DNA from: Flavobacteriales bacterium
GTDB taxonomy: Bacteria; Bacteroidota; Bacteroidia; Flavobacteriales_F; PHOS-HE28
Reading direction: 5' to 3'
Length of the DNA stretch: 7,306 nucleotides
NCBI GenBank assembly: GCA_020437875.1
Contig: JAGQVR010000140.1
Coordinates: 1 to 7,306, forward strand
In this document: positions 1 to 4,478 of the stretch, piece by piece
How the letters are laid out: every line of letters starts with the position of its first letter
How positions within the stretch are numbered: the stretch's first letter is position 1
Notes under the pieces: model-generated
The model's input: only the letters and a program-made list of their open reading frames with translations
What the model was told of the DNA's origin: nothing
Databases searched by the model: none
Position numbers and translations under genes: made by a program

Positions 1-384
1 AAGATCGCGAAGGACCAGTTCGGCTTCGACGATTTCCTGGAGCAGATCGGGCAGATCAAGAAGATGGGGAACATGAAGGACCTCATGGGCATGATCCCCG
101 GCGTGGGCAAGGCGATCAAGAACATCGACATCCCCGATGATGCCTTCAAGGGCATCGAGGCCATCATCCAGAGCATGACGCCGGAGGAGCGCAAGAACCC
201 TTCGGTCATCAACGGCTCACGCCGCGCGCGCCTGGCGAAGGGCAGCGGCCGCGGCATCGAGGAGGTGAACAAGCTGATGAAGCAGTTTGAGGAGATGCGG
301 AAGATGATGCGGATGATGGGCGACAAGAGCAAGATGCAGAACATGATGCGGCAGATGCAGGCGATGCAGGGGATGCGGCGGTGA
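1..384 (+). CDS. ffh: Signal recognition particle protein Ffh, C-terminal M-domain fragment (5' end outside window)
   Basis: This is the last 127 residues of Ffh, the SRP54-type GTPase. With 4.5S RNA it binds signal sequences of nascent membrane and secretory proteins and delivers ribosomes to FtsY at the inner membrane. The frame is open from base 1, so the start and the NG GTPase domain (about 300 residues) lie upstream of the window. The M domain is visible. It has a phenylalanine/glutamine-rich DDFLEQIGQIKKMG entry, a GMIPGVGKAI segment (about residues 30-40), and an RNA-binding signature with the core SRRARLAKGSG at about residues 72-82. The C-terminal tail has 12 methionines in its last 40 or so residues, the 'methionine bristles' that line the signal-peptide groove. 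It ends in TGA at 382-384 with no obvious terminator after it. Family assignment is secure. The only incompleteness is the window edge. Confidence 0.97.
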   Translation, partial: KIAKDQFGFDDFLEQIGQIKKMGNMKDLMGMIPGVGKAIKNIDIPDDAFKGIEAIIQSMTPEERKNPSVINGSRRARLAKGSGRGIEEVNKLMKQFEEMRKMMRMMGDKSKMQNMMRQMQAMQGMRR

Positions 385-387
385 GTG

Positions 388-425
388 CGATTAGCTGATT
401 TGCCGATTGTCGATTAGCTGATTTG
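388..425. repeat. Perfect 15-bp direct repeat downstream of ffh
   Basis: The 15-mer CGATTAGCTGATTTG occurs at 388-402 and again, identically, at 411-425, with 8 bp between the copies. The spacer also contains a partial CGATT. It is AT-rich against a GC-rich background and starts 3 bp after the ffh stop. It fills most of the 51-bp gap before the next gene. I have an impression that similar AGCTGATTTG-type intergenic repeats recur in Bacteroidota genomes, but that cannot be confirmed from this window. It may be a short dispersed repeat or a scar at an insertion boundary. Confidence 0.8.
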
Positions 426-435
426 AGAAAAGGCC

Positions 436-1074
436 ATGCCCAAGATCAGAGGACTACGAAGGCGTGGACGGACCATTGAGCGCTGGCGAACAACTAACCT
501 CAAGCTTCCTTCTGCGCGGCTGGCAAATCATGAAAGACCGCATGCCAAGCTTTGGATAGAGCCTTGGGCGAACATGTTCGCGACGGAAGGCCCGAGGAAG
601 GGGCATCGCACTGAAATGCTAAGTGCGTTGCTGGATGTGTACGACGCATGGCATGAGCAATTACAGGCCTCCGGGTTGCCCTTCTACTTGAAGATCTGGC
701 TGTTCGAACCACGATTCATGAAGTCGCAGGTCGTTTGTGCGATCGGAGACAGCCAGAATTTCTATAGTAGCACCTTCACACCTGCAATCGAAAACATCCC
801 AATCCCAACGAACCGCTACTTCGGACTGAATCATCGCTTGGCAGAGCTCAAATGGGCGACGCACTTGGATGAGCATTTCTACTTCGAGTCAGACTTCGAT
901 GCTGTTCAACCGGATGGCAGTGAAGGCGTGCATGCGCACCAGAGGAGACTGCTGCAACGGTTGCAGTCAGGTGCGTACGCTTCGTCCGATGTGGAATACT
1001 TGGGTATGACCACGAAGGCCTATGCTATGCCGCTTGGACGTGTTTGGATCGGTGGGCGGCGTAATAGCGAGTAA
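436..1074 (+). CDS. Hypothetical protein, 212 residues, no recognised family
   Basis: I do not recognise this protein. The ATG at 436 is preceded by a purine-rich GAGAAAAGG stretch that could serve as a ribosome binding site. The frame runs to TAA at 1072-1074. The N-terminus is strongly basic (KIRGLRRRGRTIERWR, residues 3-18). It is followed by a soluble, aromatic-rich alpha/beta-like chain with motifs such as WIEPWANM (about 41-48), a helical stretch LSALLDVYDAWHEQLQ (about 62-77), FYLKIWLFEP, and an acidic LDEHFYFESDFD (about 143-154). There is no signal peptide, membrane segment or obvious catalytic motif. Base composition is lower than its neighbours: a hand count of 721-840 gives about 49% GC, against about 62% for 6901-6960. 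Codon choice looks less biased. That fits recent acquisition. Its reality as a gene rests on length, start context and sensible amino-acid composition. Confidence 0.75.
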   Translation: MPKIRGLRRRGRTIERWRTTNLKLPSARLANHERPHAKLWIEPWANMFATEGPRKGHRTEMLSALLDVYDAWHEQLQASGLPFYLKIWLFEPRFMKSQVVCAIGDSQNFYSSTFTPAIENIPIPTNRYFGLNHRLAELKWATHLDEHFYFESDFDAVQPDGSEGVHAHQRRLLQRLQSGAYASSDVEYLGMTTKAYAMPLGRVWIGGRRNSE

Positions 1075-1084
1075 TCGCTATTGC
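1061..1084. promoter_or_regulatory. Palindrome with GUAA tetraloop upstream of the toxin-antitoxin promoter
   Basis: AATAGCGA at 1063-1070 is the exact inverse complement of TCGCTATT at 1075-1082, with a 4-base GTAA loop at 1071-1074. Positions 1061/1084 (G-C) and 1062/1083 (T-G wobble) extend the stem to 10 positions. The loop as RNA would be a GNRA tetraloop. It contains the TAA stop of the preceding gene. The site ends about 50 bp before the antitoxin start and overlaps a possible -33 region. Two readings are possible: an operator for autorepression by the ribbon-helix-helix antitoxin, or an RNA hairpin protecting the end of the upstream mRNA. No T-tract follows, so an ordinary intrinsic terminator is unlikely. 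Confidence 0.5.
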
Positions 1085-1113
1085 TATTTGTACGTGTAGG
1101 TGGATTAACTTTG
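1081..1113 (+). promoter_or_regulatory. Bacteroidota-type promoter for the toxin-antitoxin operon
   Basis: TAACTTTG at 1106-1113 is an exact match to the Bacteroidota sigma-ABfr -7 consensus TAnnTTTG. A TTG at 1081-1083 lies 22 bp upstream, and a TTTG at 1087-1090 lies 15 bp upstream. The usual -33 to -7 spacing is about 19-21 bp, so the -33 element is only approximate. A transcript beginning shortly after 1113 would have a leader of roughly 10-15 bases before the ATG at 1134, which has no Shine-Dalgarno sequence. Short leaders without SD are common in this phylum. Confidence 0.55.
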
Positions 1114-1133
1114 CCGTACAAACACCTTGCGCC

Positions 1134-1397
1134 ATGGACACCAAGCTCACCCTCAGTTTCGATACGGGCGTGGCCGAGCGGGCCAAGGCCTTCGCCGAGG
1201 CGAACAATATCAGCCTCTCGCGGCTCGTCGAGTTCATGCTGAGCAAGGTGACCGACAAGCGCTACCGCAGCCTGGATGAGCTGCCCGTGAGCGATTGGAT
1301 CAGCCAGGTGGCCGAAGGTGAGGTGACGTACGTGCGCAAGAACGCCGCCGAGCGGAACGTGAAGAAAGATTACCTGGCGAGTAGGAGGAAGAGATGA
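1134..1397 (+). CDS. Ribbon-helix-helix antitoxin, DUF6364-like, VapB-type role
   Basis: This 87-residue protein begins DTKLTLSFDTGVAERAKAFAEANNISLSRLVEFML. That is the layout of DUF6364-like ribbon-helix-helix proteins: a short beta-strand (about residues 3-10) that pairs with a second subunit to contact DNA, helix A (about 12-24), a turn with S27-L28-S29, and helix B (about 30-38). The C-terminal half (about 45-87) is charged and lysine/arginine-rich, ending SRRKR. In such antitoxins this part usually wraps the toxin. The gene sits just upstream of a PIN-domain ribonuclease gene, the normal order for VapBC-type modules. By family knowledge the protein should neutralise the toxin and repress the operon. 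The ATG at 1134 is chosen because it places the beta-strand at the extreme N-terminus. The 101-bp gap to the toxin is unusual. The exact subfamily is from memory. Confidence 0.82.
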   Translation: MDTKLTLSFDTGVAERAKAFAEANNISLSRLVEFMLSKVTDKRYRSLDELPVSDWISQVAEGEVTYVRKNAAERNVKKDYLASRRKR

Positions 1398-1406
1398 GAA
1401 GAGGTT

Positions 1407-1483
1407 TCACGCGGAGGCGCGGGGAGCGCGGAGGAATGCGGCGCTCCTGGTTCCTCCACTGCGTTCCCCGCGCCTCCGCGTGA
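1407..1483. repeat. Long imperfect inverted repeat (hairpin element) between antitoxin and toxin genes
   Basis: The arms 1407-1435 and 1455-1483 can pair over 29 positions: 26 Watson-Crick pairs, two G-T wobbles (1426/1464 and 1430/1460) and one A/A mismatch (1432/1458), around a 19-base loop. The outer 19 pairs (1407-1425 with 1465-1483) are perfect, with GCGGAGGCGCGGGGA as the core. The element nearly fills the gap between antitoxin stop and toxin start. No T-run follows, so it is not a typical terminator. Its structure suits a palindromic intergenic repeat (REP/MITE-like) or an mRNA stability or attenuation structure. Dispersed CGCGGAGGCGC-type repeats are something I recall from other environmental bacteria, which would need a genome search to confirm. 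Confidence 0.85.
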
Positions 1484-1498
1484 CAATTGTATTCCTCC

Positions 1499-1930
1499 AT
1501 GCCCCCCAAGCGCCTCTTCCTCGATGCCAACATCCTCGTCACGGTACTCTGCAACGAGTACCCACGCTTCGGCGCCTGCGCCCGTGTGCTGAGCCTCGCC
1601 GACGACAAGCGCTTCGAGGTGTACACATCACCGTTGTGCCTGGCCATCGGAGCCTATTTCGCTGAGAAGAAGAACGGGAATAAGCTGGCGCGGAAGAAGA
1701 TCGCGTTGCTGGCGGAGAAGCTCAACGTCACGACGATAGGGCCCAAGGCCGTGGAGCGCACGTTCGCGGATGCCCGGATAACGGATATCGAGGACGGGTT
1801 CCAGTACTTCTCGGCAGTTGATGCCGGATGTACATGCATCGTAACCTACGACCTACAGGACTTCCATTTTGCCAGGATGGAGGTGCTTGAACCGATGGAA
1901 TTCCTTCTTTCGCACGTTGCTGCGAAATGA
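1499..1930 (+). CDS. PIN-domain ribonuclease toxin (VapC-type), partner of the RHH antitoxin
   Basis: From the ATG at 1499 the protein has 143 residues, close to the usual VapC length. A TTG at 1487, four codons upstream in frame, is an alternative start. The PIN fold is recognisable from the opening strand RLFLDANILV with Asp9, the TSPLCLAIGAYFAEKK helix (from about residue 42), the acidic DIEDGFQYFSAVDAG helix (Asp96, Glu98, Asp99) and the closing strand CIVTYDLQDF with Asp118/Asp121. PIN enzymes use clustered acidic residues to bind Mg2+/Mn2+ and cut RNA. VapC toxins typically target tRNA or rRNA, but the target here is unknown. The glutamate usually found about 40 residues in is not obvious at its expected position. 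Neither start has a Shine-Dalgarno sequence. Expression is presumably coupled to the antitoxin promoter at 1106 despite the intervening hairpin. Confidence 0.85.
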   Translation: MPPKRLFLDANILVTVLCNEYPRFGACARVLSLADDKRFEVYTSPLCLAIGAYFAEKKNGNKLARKKIALLAEKLNVTTIGPKAVERTFADARITDIEDGFQYFSAVDAGCTCIVTYDLQDFHFARMEVLEPMEFLLSHVAAK

Positions 1931-1950
1931 TGGCAACGACCTCCTCGGTC

Positions 1951-1960
1951 TTTACCTTGC
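1951..1960 (+). promoter_or_regulatory. Weak -7-like element before the beta-helix gene
   Basis: TTTACCTTGC contains TACCTTG at 1953-1959, one base short of TAnnTTTG, and sits 21 bp before the chosen ATG at 1981. No TTG lies at the right -33 distance. Placement agrees with the short-leader pattern seen upstream of the antitoxin gene, but the match is partial. Confidence 0.25.
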
Positions 1961-1980
1961 CGCCCCGACCAACCCGTCAC

Positions 1981-3216
1981 ATGAAGAAGACGCTTGTAGC
2001 CCTGTTGTCATTCTCCACCGTGCTGAACGCCTTTGCGGTGGACCGGATCGTGGAGGAGTTCGGTATCGCGCCGACCTACCCGAACATCACATCAGCCGTG
2101 GCCGCCGCCTCCGATGGCGACCGCATCATCATCAAGAATCGCGCTGGTGACATCCCGTGGATAGAGAACATCACGGTGGACCACAGCCTGGAGTTCCTGA
2201 GCTATGCGAACGATGGCTTCTTCATCGTCCAAGGCACCTACACCATCGCCTGCGCAGCGGGGCGCGAGGTGCTCATCAACGGCATGCGGAACACATCGGG
2301 AGGCATCACCTTCAGTGGTACGGCCGCGACCCGGTCGATGACGGTGCGTGTGATCGACGGCTTCTTCGTGAACGGGAGCATCTCCCTCGCCAATAATGCG
2401 ATCCAGGCGCATGTGATCGGGAACACGTTGCAGAACGGTACGGTATCGATCAACTTCGGGAATGTCGTCGGTAACGATATCGATGGCAGCAGCGTGAACG
2501 ATGAAGGCGTCAGCATCATCACCACGGGTGCGGGCGCGGCCATTGATACGGCGGCCGTGATCGGCAACAAGATCAAGAGCAGCGTGAGTTACGAGGGGAT
2601 CTTCGTCAGCTCGCTCGGGCAGGTCGTTCACATCCGCAACAACTACATCCAGCATGGATGGATGGGCATCGAGGTTTACGAGGGCCCGCCGAACGGGGTG
2701 GCCAACTACATCTGGAACAACACCATCACCGCCTACACGGGCAACTTCACCACCTACGCGATCAGCCTGGCCAATACGAACACCGGTTCGGTGTGGGAAG
2801 TGATGAACAATGTGGTGACCCGGACCTGGAACGGCACCAACCGGGGTATCAACAACGACAGTGGCAACCAAGGCCAGATCAACGTCTATTACAACCACGT
2901 TTCCTCCACGAACTCCATCCCGATCAGCACCGGGTTCACCTTCGCTGGGAACAACACGATCGACCAGCCGATCACCCTGGAGGCCGATGGCTCATTGCAG
3001 GCCGGGGCCATGGCGATCGATGGCGGCAACCCCGCAGCACCATACTACGACCTGGACCTGAGCGTGGGCGATGCCGGCGCCTATGGTGGCAGCTACACCT
3101 TGGACAACTTCTTCCCCCTGCATACCGGGGCTGCACGCGTGTATATGACGGCCCATCCGTACAACCTGCGTTCGGGTACGACCCTCCGACTACGCGCCAA
3201 CGCATGGGACCGGTGA
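1981..3216 (+). CDS. Exported right-handed parallel beta-helix protein without sorting domain
   Basis: This 411-residue protein starts at ATG 1981, because an ideal Sec signal peptide begins there: KK, a hydrophobic core, then AFA with cleavage after about residue 19. An in-frame ATG at 1927 overlaps the toxin stop (ATGA) but would add 18 residues in front of that signal and is disfavoured. After an N-terminal segment typical of pectin-lyase-like proteins (YPNITSAVAAASDGDRIIIK, about 32-51), a ladder of short strands with regular asparagines runs from about 140 to 325. Examples are VIGNTL, VIGNKI, IRNNYI, IWNNTI, VMNNVV and VYYNHV. This fits stacked coils of a beta-helix. Near residues 345-370 comes the closing motif AIDGGNP...YYDLDLS..DAGAYGG, familiar from beta-helix surface proteins. 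No catalytic residues for a polysaccharide lyase stand out, and there is no T9SS sorting domain. The 3' end overlaps the next gene. A carbohydrate- or surface-binding role is inference. Confidence 0.85.
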   Translation: MKKTLVALLSFSTVLNAFAVDRIVEEFGIAPTYPNITSAVAAASDGDRIIIKNRAGDIPWIENITVDHSLEFLSYANDGFFIVQGTYTIACAAGREVLINGMRNTSGGITFSGTAATRSMTVRVIDGFFVNGSISLANNAIQAHVIGNTLQNGTVSINFGNVVGNDIDGSSVNDEGVSIITTGAGAAIDTAAVIGNKIKSSVSYEGIFVSSLGQVVHIRNNYIQHGWMGIEVYEGPPNGVANYIWNNTITAYTGNFTTYAISLANTNTGSVWEVMNNVVTRTWNGTNRGINNDSGNQGQINVYYNHVSSTNSIPISTGFTFAGNNTIDQPITLEADGSLQAGAMAIDGGNPAAPYYDLDLSVGDAGAYGGSYTLDNFFPLHTGAARVYMTAHPYNLRSGTTLRLRANAWDR

Positions 3217-4289
3217 GCTCGACGCGAACTCCTTCGCTCCGAGGCCTTGGCTTCGGACTAGCCCTCTCCCTGGCATACGGGGCCTTTGGGCAGGGCGTGG
3301 CCGGTGCGGAATACTTCTGGGACGTCGATCCGGGTGCAGGAAGTGGCCAGGTATTGAGCGCCCAGGATGGTGCATACGGCCAGGCCGTGGAAGCATTGCT
3401 GGTGGAGTCGACCGCTCTTCCGGGGGAAGGGACGCACACGCTGGGTATCCGGGTGCGCGACACCCAAGGCAACTGGGGACCGACCTTCACCACGATCGTC
3501 AGGGTCGACCCATCTGTTTCGACCGCACCGGACATCCAGGTATCCATGGCTGAGTACTTCTGGGACGCTGATCCAGGACCTGGCAATGGAACCGCGATGA
3601 TGGCCGTGGACGGGGACTATAACGGGGCCATCGAGGCGATCATGTTGGAGACCGATGACCTGCCCGCCATGGGGACCCATGTGCTTGCCGTGAGGGCCAT
3701 GGATGTGAACGCGCAATGGGGCATTCCCTTCCGTGTGATCGTGGATGTGCTGCCTGGAGCTGTGAGCTTCCCGGAGGTTCAGGTGACCGCAGCGGAGTGC
3801 TACCTGAACACCGATCCCGGTGAGGGCTCGGGAACACCGTTGCTCGTCCAGGATGGTGACTTCAGCGATGCGTTCGAAGTGTTGCACGGTGGTTCTTTAC
3901 CGGTCCCGGTCCTTGCTGGTGTCAACGTGGTGTGGACCCGGGCGCGTGATGCCAATGGTGCCTGGGGACCGGCATTCGGCGTGGTCGCCAACATCGACAC
4001 CACCATAACCGGTACCGTGGGCAGCAGTGAATGGCAGGATGAACGCACGTTCGTCCTTGCACCCAATCCGGTAGGGGCAGGGCAGGGCTTCATCGTCCGC
4101 GGCAAGGACATGATCGGGACCGCACGAGTGGTCATCGTTGACGCAGAAGGCAGGACCATCGCTGAACACCGCTTCAATGGGCGGGTCCAGTGGTTCGTAC
4201 CGCTGGAGGATGTATCCGCCGGCATGTACACGGTCGGCATCCTCATGGATGGGGAGAAGCCGGAATGGCGGCGTTTGGTCGTCCATTGA
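3204..4289 (+). CDS. Secreted protein with three 81-residue repeats and a T9SS type A sorting domain
   Basis: From ATG 3204 this is a 361-residue protein. A GTG at 3213, forming a GTGA overlap with the previous stop, gives 358 residues and is equally plausible. Both starts yield a signal peptide (GLGFGLALSLAYGAFG, cleavage near residue 29). Then come three tandem modules starting AEYFWDVDPG, AEYFWDADPG and AECYLNTDPG, exactly 81 residues apart. Each closes with a hTLxxRxxDxxGxWG-like pattern. Similar EYF.D.DPG.GNG modules occur in Bacteroidota surface proteins as I recall, but I cannot name a characterised function. The C-terminus (about residues 283-361) is a T9SS type A sorting domain: FVLAPNPV, a central RVVIVDAEGR strand, and a closing AGMYTVGIL...RRLVVH. 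The protein should be exported across the outer membrane and released or anchored. The overlap with the beta-helix gene implies translational coupling and perhaps a joint role. Confidence 0.87.
   Translation: MGPVSSTRTPSLRGLGFGLALSLAYGAFGQGVAGAEYFWDVDPGAGSGQVLSAQDGAYGQAVEALLVESTALPGEGTHTLGIRVRDTQGNWGPTFTTIVRVDPSVSTAPDIQVSMAEYFWDADPGPGNGTAMMAVDGDYNGAIEAIMLETDDLPAMGTHVLAVRAMDVNAQWGIPFRVIVDVLPGAVSFPEVQVTAAECYLNTDPGEGSGTPLLVQDGDFSDAFEVLHGGSLPVPVLAGVNVVWTRARDANGAWGPAFGVVANIDTTITGTVGSSEWQDERTFVLAPNPVGAGQGFIVRGKDMIGTARVVIVDAEGRTIAEHRFNGRVQWFVPLEDVSAGMYTVGILMDGEKPEWRRLVVH
3306..4004 (+). repeat. Three in-frame tandem coding repeats, period 243 bp (81 residues)
   Basis: Units begin at 3306, 3549 and 3792, giving the same 243-bp step twice. 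Conserved positions are AE at the start, D-x-DPG-x-G about six residues in, a QDG/VDGD turn, a THxLxxRxxD-like strand and a closing G/Q-x-WG. Units 1 and 2 are closest: TACTTCTGGGACG is identical in both. Unit 3 has diverged: YFWD became CYLN, and the THTL/THVL strand is replaced by GVNVVWTRARD. It is a coding duplication, not a DNA-level satellite. Confidence 0.85.
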
Positions 4290-4478
4290 TCAGGTATCGG
4301 TCCAAGGTCCGTTGCGACCGTTGCAGCTGACGGGGATCACCAGTAGAGCAGGTCGTACGCGGTGGACAAGGCAACTTCTCCGCATTGAACCCGCTCGTGG
4401 GTCGTCAACGGCTTTCCCTCCGCCACGGAACCTGTTCCATCAAGGTTCCGTACAACGCCGCGCGTATCCTCTTCCATC
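4290..4478. other. 189-bp intergenic gap with a 9-bp hairpin
   Basis: No credible gene lies here. The one clear structure is an inverted repeat, ACGGAACCT at 4425-4433 and AGGTTCCGT at 4443-4451, with a 9-base loop. It ends 27 bp before the next start codon. No T-run follows it, so it is not a standard terminator. It could be an operator or a leader hairpin. TATCCTCT at 4465-4472 weakly resembles a -7 element for the downstream gene. Confidence 0.5.

Noticed and set aside
388..425. CRISPR array
   Set aside because: Only two 15-bp units with an 8-bp spacer, too short and too few, and no cas genes are in the window.
1407..1483. Intrinsic terminator after the antitoxin gene
   Set aside because: The stem is strong, but the following bases (CAATTGTATTCC) contain no T-run, and ending transcription there would silence the toxin.
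1927..1980. ATG at 1927 as the start of the beta-helix gene, overlapping the toxin stop
   Set aside because: The 18 extra residues would precede a complete signal peptide beginning with MKKT at 1981, so the downstream ATG is far better.
2092..2898. 268-residue open frame on the minus strand
   Set aside because: It lies wholly inside the beta-helix gene, whose + strand protein has a signal peptide and regular coil motifs. The minus frame gives a valine/aspartate/arginine-rich product with no recognisable pattern, as expected antisense to GC-rich coding sequence.
2658..3203. In-frame upstream extension of the repeat/T9SS gene inside the beta-helix gene
   Set aside because: The translation is low-complexity (H, Q, R, G rich) and out of frame with the real beta-helix protein. 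The signal peptide beginning at 3204 or 3213 marks the true start.
2972..3586. 204-residue minus-strand open frame across the gene overlap
   Set aside because: It is antisense to two well-supported genes and is rich in P, R and S without domain features.
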